A model generated the notes under the pieces. The model had not been told where the DNA came from, did no database searches, and worked only from the letters and a program-made list of their open reading frames with translations. DNA of 13,025 nt. It comes from Parvularcula sp038745625 (GTDB lineage: Bacteria > Pseudomonadota > Alphaproteobacteria > Caulobacterales > Parvularculaceae). This document shows positions 1 to 6,882 of this stretch, in pieces (the first letter of the stretch is position 1; every line of letters starts with the position of its first letter). Location: the NCBI GenBank assembly GCA_038745625.1, contig JBCDLG010000088.1:1-13025 (forward strand), in the 5' to 3' direction. The position numbers were made by a program, and so were the translations under genes.

Positions 1-254
1 GCGCGGCAGGCAAAGTACGACTTGAGGGTCACAAGACGCCGCTCGATGGTCGTGAGCGTGGCGCCCAACTCGTCGCGCAAATGGCGGTGGTAGGCGAGGA
101 TGTCGTCTTTCGACAGCGGGTCTCTGAGTTGGTGCGCATTGTTGAAGCGCGCGAAAGTCCTCAAGTCTTGGGCGTAGGTCCGGAGCGTGTGATGAACGAG
201 GCTGCGCTCATCGCGGCGGGAATTGACGAAAGCAGTGTGATCGACATGGGGCAT
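1..254 (-). CDS. Tyrosine recombinase/integrase, N-terminal part (cut by window edge)
   Basis: The minus strand is open from an ATG at 254 to the left edge, giving 84 residues. The start is fixed by AAAGGAG about 6 nt upstream. The visible part matches the core-binding SAM-like N-terminal domain of phage-type tyrosine recombinases: a helix with TLRTYAQDLRTFARF (about residues 24-38), then DDILAYHRHLRDELG (about 49-63), then TTIERRLVTLKSYF (about 67-80). The catalytic domain with the R-H-R-Y residues would lie outside the window, so activity cannot be judged. Enzymes of this family cut and rejoin DNA at specific sites. Some alphaproteobacterial transposons pair such a small integrase with a transposase; whether that holds here cannot be seen. 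A 100-codon plus-strand frame at 81-383 is its antisense shadow. Confidence 0.8.
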   Translation of the reverse strand, partial: MPHVDHTAFVNSRRDERSLVHHTLRTYAQDLRTFARFNNAHQLRDPLSKDDILAYHRHLRDELGATLTTIERRLVTLKSYFACR

Positions 255-331
255 GCTGAACTCCTTTGGTTGACTTCAGCAGTTCAGCACAGGCGGTTCG
301 TGGCTCTGAAATTGTCTGCGGAAGCGGTAAC

Positions 332-350
332 GATAATGGGACCCATTATC
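332..350. repeat. 19-bp palindrome upstream of the integrase
   Basis: GATAATGGG (332-340) and CCCATTATC (342-350) are perfect 9-bp arms around a single A. The site lies 78 bp upstream of the integrase ATG at 254 and about 150 bp before the AraC-type gene on the other strand, inside a 243-bp gene-free stretch (255-497). Such a compact, perfect dyad fits an operator for either gene, or a recombination or terminal site of the element that owns the integrase. The sequence does not decide between these. Confidence 0.6.
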
Positions 351-497
351 ATCAAGAACGGCCACTCAAGTTACGAAAGCTAGTGCCAGCAAAGCGGACT
401 TTGCTGCCGTTCGGTGTGTCCGTTGGGATGTCCTCTTTATGATCCTCTCGTTGGGTTGCAAATAGACCTTTGCATCGCATCCATGCTATTGAGCATC

Positions 498-1295
498 ATG
501 CACAAATCAGCACGCCACCGAACCATTTTTCCTGGAATTGACGCTATCTCCATTAAGTCGGATCGCACATTTCCACGACATTCTCACGATGAATTCGGGT
601 TCGGATACGTAGTCGATGGAGGACAGGAAAGCTGGAGTGGCCGTGGTCTGGTGGAGGCTAGCGCAGGCGACACGATCACAGTGAACCCGGCCGAATTGCA
701 TGACGGGACTGGTCACGAAGGGCACCCGCGCCATTGGCGTATGCTGTATCTCTCTCCCACCGCGCTTGCAGAATTCAGTGATGTTCCAATCGAGAACGCT
801 GAATTCTCCCGTCCCGTCAACAGGTCCAGACGGGCATTGAGGCTGGCCGTGGACGCGATCAAAGCCGTGTCGCTTGACCAGCCCGACCGGGAACATGCAG
901 AGCAGCTAGTAGTGCTGGCTCTTGCCGCTCAGCTTGAGCCGAGGTGCAGCGGTCGCCTTTCGCAGACGTCTAACCGCTCGAAGGAAGTCCAGACCGTCCT
1001 CGACATGATTTACCAGGACTGGGCTGCGCCTTTGTCGCTTACAGATTTTGCCAGGGCTACGGGCACGAGCAAATTCCAGATTCTTCGGAGGTTTTCGCAC
1101 GAGGTGGGCGCACCCCCACACGCCTATCTCACCCAACACCGAGTCAAGCGGGCGAAGGACATGATCATGGCCGGATCGTCGCTTGCAGACACGGCCATTG
1201 CCTGCGGGTTCTCGGATCAGAGCCATCTGACGCGGACCTTCTCCCGCCAGATTGGCCTGACGCCGGGATGCTTTTCCCGGCCAGCCAGCCAATGA
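498..1295 (+). CDS. AraC-family transcriptional regulator
   Basis: This 265-residue protein has the usual AraC layout and length. The N-terminal cupin-like effector domain (about residues 5-150) shows the PRHSHDEFGFGYVVDG block with two histidines (28, 30) and NPAELHDG (63-70). The C-terminal pair of helix-turn-helix motifs (about 165-263) contains LTDFARATGTSKFQILRRF, then LADTAIACGFSDQSHLTRTF and GLTP. I chose the ATG at 498 because the family domain starts just after it, although only a weak GAG lies upstream. ATGs at 483 and an earlier frame opening at 414 are alternatives that would add unlikely residues. It sits 65 bp upstream of the B3/B4-LysE pair on the same strand, so it probably controls that pair in response to a small ligand such as an amino acid. 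This role is inferred from position only. Confidence 0.9.
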   Translation: MHKSARHRTIFPGIDAISIKSDRTFPRHSHDEFGFGYVVDGGQESWSGRGLVEASAGDTITVNPAELHDGTGHEGHPRHWRMLYLSPTALAEFSDVPIENAEFSRPVNRSRRALRLAVDAIKAVSLDQPDREHAEQLVVLALAAQLEPRCSGRLSQTSNRSKEVQTVLDMIYQDWAAPLSLTDFARATGTSKFQILRRFSHEVGAPPHAYLTQHRVKRAKDMIMAGSSLADTAIACGFSDQSHLTRTFSRQIGLTPGCFSRPASQ

Positions 1296-1360
1296 TCCGC
1301 AATATTATTCAATACCAAGGCATGTTAGACGCATAGGGTGCCCTCCAAAACGGGGGCAAA

Positions 1361-2083
1361 ATGCACTTTCTCTATTCTCGATACATGCAACACACGTTCC
1401 CTGACAGGGTGACGGGGATCATCAGAGTCGACGGCATCCGGCCCGATGTCACGGTCTCGGCCGAGGTTGCAGAGCTGACCCTGCGGGCTCTTAAACGGCT
1501 GCAAACCGAAACAGAGGGCAGTTTTCCTGAGATACAGGCTTGGCGGCGCGCCTATTCCAAAATGGGTCTGAAGCCGACGCAGTATCGTTGTGCGTCTGAG
1601 GCTCTGCTGAGGCGATTGCGCAAGGATGGCGCGCTGCCCCACCTGCATCCTCTGATCGACCTGTGCAACGCCGCCTCCGTGGCCTATGCCACGCCCATCG
1701 CAGTGTTCGATCTCGATCATGTCGCTGGTGATCTTCAGGTCAGACAAGCCCGCGGTGACGAAACGTACATCGCCTTTTCCGGCGAGAGCGAAACGCCCGA
1801 CCCCGATGAGATCATCTTTGCGGATGAAGACGGCTACGCCCACGCAAGACGGTGGGCGAACCGTCAGAGCCGCAAATCGGCTGTGTCTGCTGAGACGACA
1901 ACTGCGCTGATCGTCGCGGAAGCGCTGCATGAAGGCGGCGCGGAGAGTGTGACGAAGCTCACACACGAACTTTCAACGATGCTGTCCGACACGTTCGGCA
2001 TCTCAGGCGAGGCTGCGCTGCTGCTGTCTCCAGATGCAGTTTACGTGTCGGGGAGCCTTGGAGGCGCTGATCATGTGGCTTGA
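1361..2083 (+). CDS. B3/B4 (PheRS-beta editing-like) domain protein
   Basis: The 240 residues resemble stand-alone B3/4-domain proteins (COG3382 type). These are homologous to the editing module of the phenylalanyl-tRNA synthetase beta chain, which hydrolyses mischarged Tyr-tRNA-Phe. Landmarks are WRRAYSKMGLKPTQYRCASE (61-80) followed by ALLRRL, PHLHPLIDLCNAASVAYATP (93-112) followed by IAVFDLD, GDLQVRQARGDE (123-134), and a C-terminal EIIFADEDGYAHARRW (150-165). No aminoacylation domain is present. The ATG at 1361 follows a GGGGG run (1352-1356); that run can pair with GCCC at 1340-1343, so part of the ribosome site may sit in a small hairpin. The gene overlaps the LysE gene by 11 bp, implying translational coupling. 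Likely role (inferred): hydrolysing misacylated tRNA or an amino-acid derivative linked to the exported substrate. Confidence 0.85.
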   Translation: MHFLYSRYMQHTFPDRVTGIIRVDGIRPDVTVSAEVAELTLRALKRLQTETEGSFPEIQAWRRAYSKMGLKPTQYRCASEALLRRLRKDGALPHLHPLIDLCNAASVAYATPIAVFDLDHVAGDLQVRQARGDETYIAFSGESETPDPDEIIFADEDGYAHARRWANRQSRKSAVSAETTTALIVAEALHEGGAESVTKLTHELSTMLSDTFGISGEAALLLSPDAVYVSGSLGGADHVA

Positions 2084-2684
2084 ATTCCTGATCACATCGC
2101 TCATCGTCGTCATCGCGCCTGGTACCGGAGTGATCTACACCGTCGGTGTTGGCCTGGCGAGAGGTGCGGCTGCGAGCTTCGCGGCAGCTATGGGCTGCAC
2201 GTGCGGGATCATACCGCACATGGCAGCGGCCATCGCCGGACTTGCGGCCCTGCTGCACACCAGCGCGGCCCTATTCCAGACCTTCAAATGGGCGGGTATT
2301 CTCTACCTGCTCTATCTCGCCTGGTCGATCCTGAAGGACGATGGACCGATCCAGTTCAAAGCGGAGGGCGATGCGGGCCCACTTCGCAACGTCGCTCTGA
2401 CGGGCTTTCTGATCAACATCCTGAACCCCAAGCTCTCGATCTTCTTTCTGACGTTTCTACCCCAATTCGTCCCAGCTAACACCGCCTCGCCATTCCCACA
2501 CATGTTTGTCTTGAGCGGGATATTCATGGCGATGACCCTTGCCGTCTTCATCTGCTACGGTGCATTCGCCTATAAAACTCGGCTCTATGTTCAGCGCAGC
2601 CCGTCCGCCATTGCATGGCTCAAGCGGGGTTTTTCGGTGGCTTTCCTGATGCTTGGCGCGAGACTTGCATTCGAAAAGGCCTAG
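2073..2684 (+). CDS. LysE/RhtB-family amino-acid exporter
   Basis: This 203-residue inner-membrane protein has the family's usual length and about six hydrophobic segments. Diagnostic blocks are the N-terminal LIVVIAPGTGVIYTVGVG (10-27; the family's P-G motif at 16-17), GIIPHMAAAIAGLAALL (45-61), KWAGILYLLYLAWSIL (72-87) and FLINILNPKLSIFFLTFLPQ (112-131; NPK at 118-120). The ATG at 2073 is chosen because GGAGG at 2060-2064 lies 8 nt upstream and the hydrophobic helix starts immediately; a frame opening at 2034 would add 13 polar residues. It overlaps the end of the B3/B4 gene (stop at 2081-2083). Family members export amino acids such as lysine, arginine, homoserine or threonine by proton-coupled transport. 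The substrate here is unknown. Confidence 0.92.
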   Translation: MWLEFLITSLIVVIAPGTGVIYTVGVGLARGAAASFAAAMGCTCGIIPHMAAAIAGLAALLHTSAALFQTFKWAGILYLLYLAWSILKDDGPIQFKAEGDAGPLRNVALTGFLINILNPKLSIFFLTFLPQFVPANTASPFPHMFVLSGIFMAMTLAVFICYGAFAYKTRLYVQRSPSAIAWLKRGFSVAFLMLGARLAFEKA

Positions 2685-3234
2685 ACGGCGCCTTTGAGAG
2701 GTTCTTCCGCGAAAGTGGGCCTTGACCACTTACCGAGTTGCTGCGGCCGCGACCCTCACAGCGGACACGCGTGCAGTGGCAAGAGTTTGGAAAAAGTTCA
2801 ATGTTTGCTGAGGATCGCACTGGCATTTCTAAACCAACACCTCCCGTGTGGCGAAAACAGGCCTTGGTGCACGAACTCAGTTTGCCCGCAGCTTTCGCCC
2901 GCAGTCATTTAGGCGACGTCGTTCAAACCAGGAGCGCTAGAGAGCCTTCTCTAACGAACCCATCGAAACGGCAGCGCGTGGTCGGATCATATGACAAACC
3001 AATATCGGGATCCGTGCGAGACCAAGCGGCATTGAAAACCGGAGTAAACCTCGATGGACCCAATGCTTGCGAAAGCCTTCTCGGACTTGAACCTACAGCG
3101 CACGCGAGACGACGATGCATTCTATGAAACTCACAGCTGTGCGATGTGGTATAACATGCGCCGATTGCTACACGCGCTCTCTACCCAAGTGATCAGCTGT
3201 TTCGAGCGTGCGCGAACTGCAAGGAGACCTTGTG
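2685..3234. other. 550-bp gene-free stretch between lysE-like and luxR-like genes
   Basis: No open frame here resembles a known protein, and the short frames lack convincing ribosome sites. Visible elements are a small dyad TAGAGA/TCTCTA (2938-2953, 4-nt loop), a perfect palindrome CACAGCTGTG (3132-3141), and a TATAAC hexamer (3150-3155) that could be a -10 box for the downstream regulator. No intrinsic terminator with a T-run is visible just after the exporter gene. The region therefore probably carries the promoter and operator of the LuxR-type gene, and otherwise may be decayed sequence. Confidence 0.5.
3132..3155 (+). promoter_or_regulatory. Candidate operator/-10 box for the LuxR-type regulator
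   Basis: A perfect 10-bp palindrome, CACAGCTGTG (3132-3141), is followed 8 bp later by TATAAC (3150-3155), about 80 bp before the regulator start. The CAGCTGT core recurs at 3194-3200, closer to the gene. This spacing would suit autoregulation by a LuxR-type protein that binds a dyad over its own promoter. No good -35 hexamer is visible, so the call is weak. Confidence 0.25.
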
Positions 3235-4209
3235 ATGACACTATTGGACAGGTCTAGCACTGAGGCCGCCGCGATCATGGAGGTTATCGAAAGGGAAACT
3301 TATACCTTCGTAGATCGCGACTTCGACGGATGGTCGCAGTGTTGGGTGCAAGATGATCGGACGCGCCTTGTATCGGTGTCTGCCGTGCTGGGTTCTACAG
3401 TCATTGAAGGATGGCCGCGGCTGGAAGCCTATATGCGGCAGGTATTCAAAGAGGGTATGAGCTGTGAGATCGTGAGTTTCGACCGCACTGGTGTCGAAAT
3501 CTCGGTCGAGGGCAGCTTAGCCTTTGTCGTGTTTGAAGGACACTCGCTGCATGCGGATGGCCGCGCCGAGAACACGTCCGAAACACGCGTTCTTACCCTT
3601 AGGGATGGCAAGTGGCGCATTCATTATGCTTCATTCGTCCTCCGCGGTTTACAACGGGATGATGACGGTAGGATTGCCGTCGACGAGCGGGGCTTCGTTG
3701 TCTCGAACCAAAGCGCAGCCGTCTCGCAGATTGCAGGCCATCGATTCCTACGGATATCTCACGGTCGTTTGAGAGCTAGCCGACCCACCTGGGACAAGGT
3801 TCTGCAGGCCGGCCTGAACTCCGCTGCCGAACACCACGGGTTTTGTCAGCATTATCGGCACACGTCCCGGACCGGCAAAAGCTTTCGATTGCCGCTGGTG
3901 CTGGGCGAAACCGACGACGGAGGGCTCGCCATTTGCACGCTGTTCGTGCGCGATGGCCGGACATTGATCGACCTGAGCAACGGCAACGATCTCGACGATC
4001 GCATGGCAATGGCGAGGGCGATCTTTGGACTGTCCGACGCCCAAGTCGCACTGGCACATCATATCGTTTCTGGCGACAGCCTTACACTTGCAGCCGAGTT
4101 TCTCGGAATAAGCATCAACACGGCGAGAACGCACCTATCACGAGTGTTCGAAAAAACGGGCGTGAACTCTCAGACGGCGCTGGTGCGCACTTTGCTCAGC
4201 ATCGGGTAA
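3235..4209 (+). CDS. LuxR-type regulator with N-terminal NTF2/SnoaL-like domain
   Basis: The ATG at 3235 is chosen because AAGGAG (3221-3226) lies 8 nt upstream. The 324-residue product appears to have three parts. Residues about 10-138 look like an NTF2/SnoaL-type alpha+beta domain (VIERETYTFVDRDFDGWSQC at 17-36, then ETRVLTLRDGKWRIHYASFV at 116-135). Residues about 148-255 form a PAS-like middle region (DERGFVVSNQSAA, GRLRASRPTW, LAICTLFVRDGRTLIDLSNG). Residues about 264-324 are a LuxR/GerE helix-turn-helix (FGLSDAQVALAHHIVSG, LAAEFLGISINTARTHLSRV). It is a one-component regulator: no receiver domain or phosphorylatable aspartate is recognisable. NTF2-like folds often bind small hydrophobic ligands in a cone-shaped pocket, so ligand sensing by the N-terminal part is plausible but inferred. 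Its targets could be itself or the flanking genes. Confidence 0.85.
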   Translation: MTLLDRSSTEAAAIMEVIERETYTFVDRDFDGWSQCWVQDDRTRLVSVSAVLGSTVIEGWPRLEAYMRQVFKEGMSCEIVSFDRTGVEISVEGSLAFVVFEGHSLHADGRAENTSETRVLTLRDGKWRIHYASFVLRGLQRDDDGRIAVDERGFVVSNQSAAVSQIAGHRFLRISHGRLRASRPTWDKVLQAGLNSAAEHHGFCQHYRHTSRTGKSFRLPLVLGETDDGGLAICTLFVRDGRTLIDLSNGNDLDDRMAMARAIFGLSDAQVALAHHIVSGDSLTLAAEFLGISINTARTHLSRVFEKTGVNSQTALVRTLLSIG

Positions 4210-4231
4210 AGGGAACGCATCGGATTCAAAA

Positions 4232-4259
4232 TCCCAGGCCTGGCCTCTTCGCCCTGGGA
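4232..4259 (+). terminator. Weak hairpin after the LuxR-type gene
   Basis: TCCCAGG (4232-4238) and CCTGGGA (4253-4259) form perfect 7-bp arms with a 14-nt loop, 22 nt after the regulator's stop codon. No T-run follows, so it is at best an inefficient or Rho-assisted terminator, or an mRNA-end stabiliser. Confidence 0.3.
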
Positions 4260-4359
4260 GCAATCGGATGGTCCTCGTGTCTCGCATCCTAAACTCAGGT
4301 ATGGGTGTTGTTTTGAAGGCCCCGTTTGCATCCGAATACCGCTGGGGTAAGTGGGGCGT

Positions 4360-4905
4360 ATGAATTCGAAGGACCCTCGTTCTGAAACGTCGATCAGTGA
4401 CAGTGCCGTGTTTCGCACGGCCAGGCTTTCTGTGCGCAGATGGCGACCGACCGATGAACCCGATCTATTGAGTCTCTACAGCATCGAAAGAGTTGTTCGC
4501 TGGGTTGACGACGGACAAGCTCTCTCGCCTGCTGAAGCAAGTCGTTGGATGGATGTCACCTTCTCGAACTACCAAAAACGTGGCTATGGCATGTTCGTAG
4601 TTGAAGAATACTCTGGCGCAAAAACCATCGGTTTTGGTGGACTTGTCCATCCTGGTGGGCAGAGCGAAGCCGAGGTTAAGTACGCGTTCTTGCCCAACGT
4701 CTGGGGTCATGGATTTGCGACTGAGTTTTTACAAGGCTTGCTGAGATGGGCAAAGTCCGCCGGTCGCCTGTCCCACGTAATCGCAACTGTTGCTCCCAAA
4801 AACCTGGCTTCGCAACGTGTCCTGCTGAAATCCGGATTTCGGCACTCTGACGGCCGAATAGAAAGTGATGGGAGCCGTACTGAGGTTTTCGAAGTGCATT
4901 TGTGA
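4360..4905 (+). CDS. GNAT acetyltransferase (RimJ/RimL-like)
   Basis: The 181-residue protein is a single GNAT domain of the RimJ/RimL-like group. It shows the opening RTARLSVRRWRPTDEPDLL (19-37), the central strand GFGGLVH (91-97), the acetyl-CoA pyrophosphate-binding loop VWGHGFATE (114-122) and the late motif ATVAPKNLASQRVLLKSGF (142-160). These enzymes transfer an acetyl group from acetyl-CoA to an amine such as a protein N-terminus, a small metabolite or a drug; the substrate cannot be read from sequence. The start is uncertain: a GTG at 4351 and an ATG at 4360 are in frame, both with only G-rich upstream sequence. I prefer the ATG. The gene is closed by the terminator at 5042-5077 and seems to be a single transcription unit. 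Confidence 0.88.
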   Translation: MNSKDPRSETSISDSAVFRTARLSVRRWRPTDEPDLLSLYSIERVVRWVDDGQALSPAEASRWMDVTFSNYQKRGYGMFVVEEYSGAKTIGFGGLVHPGGQSEAEVKYAFLPNVWGHGFATEFLQGLLRWAKSAGRLSHVIATVAPKNLASQRVLLKSGFRHSDGRIESDGSRTEVFEVHL

Positions 4906-5041
4906 ACGCGCCAATGCGGTCATTTGTGCAATTTGCAGCAGCGGTGACTTAGGGCTCGAAGCTGACCTTGCAGCATCAGGTGCGGCGGTGCAGCAGCAAC
5001 ACGACCCAAAGGAGCATAAGGCGAATAGTAGCCATGCGGGA

Positions 5042-5077
5042 CGGAGCGGACCCACCACGCAGGTCCGCTTCGCTTTT
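5042..5077 (+). terminator. Intrinsic terminator after the GNAT gene
   Basis: An 11-bp stem (5042-5052 with 5062-5072, one G-U pair, core AGCGGACC/GGTCCGCT) with a 9-nt loop is followed by CTTTT on the plus strand. It sits about 140 bp after the GNAT stop and just past the end of the convergent MATE gene, so it insulates the two. On the minus strand no T-run follows the stem. Confidence 0.75.
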
Positions 5078-5082
5078 ATGGG

Positions 5083-6435
5083 TCAGCTTGCCATCACGAA
5101 GTATCGCCGCGTCAGTGATATGGCGGCGATGGCCAAACCGACCCCATAGCCGATCCACACACCATTCGGCCCAAGATCGAGCACGAAACCTAAGACGTAG
5201 CCGAGCGGCAAGGCCAAAACCCAATAGCAAACAAGAGTGATGGCAACAGGCACACGATTGTCCATCATTCCGCGCGCAGCACCTAGCATCGTGCCTTGTA
5301 CGCCGTCGGCGATCTGCATTGCGGCAACGACTAGGAACATGCTGGCTGCAAGCGCTACAACCTCGGGATCATCGGAAAGCAGGTCGGCTATTCCGCGCCT
5401 GCCCAAGAGTATCCCGATCATCACCAACGTCATCCATGTGACGATCACAAGCAGAGCCGCTTTGCCGATGGTCACCAGACGGGCCCGTTCTTCCGCTCCA
5501 ATAGCCTGTCCAATCCGGATCGAGACCGCAATGGAGATGCCGAGGGGGACCATGTAGAGGACACCACCAATCGAGGCGACGATTTGGTTCGCGGCAAGCG
5601 CCACCGCTCCGAACCATCCCATCATCAGACCAGCGACAGCATAGGCTCCGCCTTCACCAACATAGCCGATGGCAATGGCAGACCCTTCCTTGAACTGAAC
5701 GGACAGCTCTTTGCGCGTGTGTTGCTTGGGTTGCCTTGAAACGTATGTCGATTTCGCACGTTTCCAGATCACCCATGCGAGGATCAAAGGCACCGTTTGC
5801 GATAAAAGACTGGCGACACCGGCTCCGAGCAAACCCAGGCCGGGCCATCCGCCGATGCCCTGGATCAACACGAGGTTTGCAGGGACATTCACGACGACCG
5901 CCACAAACGCCAATCCAACCCCAAGCCATGGACGGTCTACGGCATCGAAGAGTGCCTTTAGGGCGTAGAACATCGAGTAGGGGATTAGCAGGAGGCTCAT
6001 GGCGGTCCAGTAGCCGCCGACAACGGCTATGACCTCTTCCGGCTGGCCTATTAGGCCGAGAGCTGGCCTGGTTGCAAGCATCAGCCCGGCTCCGATGACA
6101 CCAGTCACCGTTGCTACGACGACACCCGTCGAGGTCGCGTTGGACAGGGCCTCCGAGCTGCCACGTCCTTGCGCCTCTGCCATGCGCACTCCGATTACTG
6201 AGACAAACCCATAAAGTGCCGAGTAGAAAATCAGGATGACAGACGCTGTGATCGAAGCAGCCGCGAGCGGCACTGTGCCGAGGGGTGCGATCATGATCGT
6301 ATCGACCACACCTATGAGCGTTGCAGCGGCGAGAGAAATGACGATTGGGAACCCGAGCGCGGTCAAAGCCTTTACTTCAGACCAAAGATTTGGTCCAGCA
6401 GGTGGTTCGTTGATGTGGATGGTTTCAGAAGTCAC
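5083..6435 (-). CDS. MATE-family multidrug exporter (NorM-like)
   Basis: The 450-residue protein is full length for the family and strongly hydrophobic, consistent with 12 membrane helices in two MatE repeats (about residues 25-190 and 245-410). NorM-type landmarks are LGFPIVISLAAATLIGVVDT (27-46), GYVGEGGAYAVAGLMMGWFG (257-276), PLGISIAVSIRIGQAIGA (297-314) and QIADGVQGTMLGAARGMMDN (374-393). It would export cationic drugs or metabolites in exchange for sodium ions or protons. Translation starts at a GTG (6433-6435) preceded by GAGGTG with 5-nt spacing. A palindrome resembling a MerR-family operator lies about 80-90 bp upstream on its coding strand. The gene points towards the GNAT gene and stands alone; no adjacent MerR or TetR regulator is present. 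Confidence 0.95.
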   Translation of the reverse strand: MTSETIHINEPPAGPNLWSEVKALTALGFPIVISLAAATLIGVVDTIMIAPLGTVPLAAASITASVILIFYSALYGFVSVIGVRMAEAQGRGSSEALSNATSTGVVVATVTGVIGAGLMLATRPALGLIGQPEEVIAVVGGYWTAMSLLLIPYSMFYALKALFDAVDRPWLGVGLAFVAVVVNVPANLVLIQGIGGWPGLGLLGAGVASLLSQTVPLILAWVIWKRAKSTYVSRQPKQHTRKELSVQFKEGSAIAIGYVGEGGAYAVAGLMMGWFGAVALAANQIVASIGGVLYMVPLGISIAVSIRIGQAIGAEERARLVTIGKAALLVIVTWMTLVMIGILLGRRGIADLLSDDPEVVALAASMFLVVAAMQIADGVQGTMLGAARGMMDNRVPVAITLVCYWVLALPLGYVLGFVLDLGPNGVWIGYGVGLAIAAISLTRRYFVMAS

Positions 6436-6882
6436 AAAAACACCTCGTCAAGAGTCCCTGGCCCTGACCCTCGATAAGAGATGCTTTGCACCAGCCATGC
6501 GGTGTTCACCATGCAAGGTAACCTTGCACCAACGCCGATCAACCCCGCAAACCACTAAACAGGTCCTGCGCGGCGACCTGATTAAGCGGTTTTCGACCAT
6601 TCCAGGCCTGCACGGCAAATCGTCTGAACGCCCACTTGTCGAATAACGACCCGCCTAACGACATTGCCGTCGACGAATACAGCGAACTCGCCGCGCGGTG
6701 ATTTTCAGGCCTGGGATCCTGGCAGCAAAGACACCTCTTCGATCAGCTCCGATCGGCTCCGCCGGTGAAATGGGTGCAAATTGAAAGCTAGCCAGTGCGC
6801 GAAATGGTGAGCCTCTCAATCACATTGACTGACTCACGGTTCTCTTGGGATCCGATCGGGGACCAAGGTTTCAGGACACAGG
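6436..6882. other. 447-bp gene-free stretch upstream of the MATE gene
   Basis: The stretch holds the MATE promoter region and the palindrome at 6512-6528. It also has a short direct repeat, GATCAGCTCC/GATCGGCTCC (6741-6750, 6751-6760), and a heptamer GTCGTTA repeated 12 bp apart on the minus strand near 6650. On the minus strand, one frame around 6665-6745 reads SELIEEVSLLPGS, a stop, then GEFAVFVDGNVV. This faintly recalls the C-terminal half of Rdx/SelW-like proteins and may be a decayed gene. No intact gene was found. Confidence 0.45.
6512..6528. promoter_or_regulatory. 17-bp palindrome, candidate operator of the MATE gene
   Basis: TGCAAGGT (6512-6519) and ACCTTGCA (6521-6528) are perfect 8-bp arms around a single A. 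The shape is reminiscent of dyads bound by MerR-family regulators (for example the SoxR box, arms of CCTCAAGTT type), which often control exporters. A second small dyad, GGTG/CACC (6501-6510), abuts it. On the minus strand the site lies about 77-93 bp before the GTG start. No clear -35/-10 pair with the 19-bp MerR-type spacer could be assigned. Confidence 0.45.

Noticed and set aside
81..383. 100-codon plus-strand open frame at the left edge
   Set aside because: It is antisense to the tyrosine recombinase, which has a good ribosome site and recognisable domain helices.
1325..1966. 213-codon minus-strand open frame
   Set aside because: It is fully antisense to the B3/B4-domain gene, whose protein matches its family along its length.
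4906..5041. GCAGCAGC-rich stretch after the GNAT gene, possibly an interspersed intergenic repeat
   Set aside because: The repeated GCAGCAGC units are short and imperfect, and no clear inverted or tandem structure apart from the terminator could be drawn.
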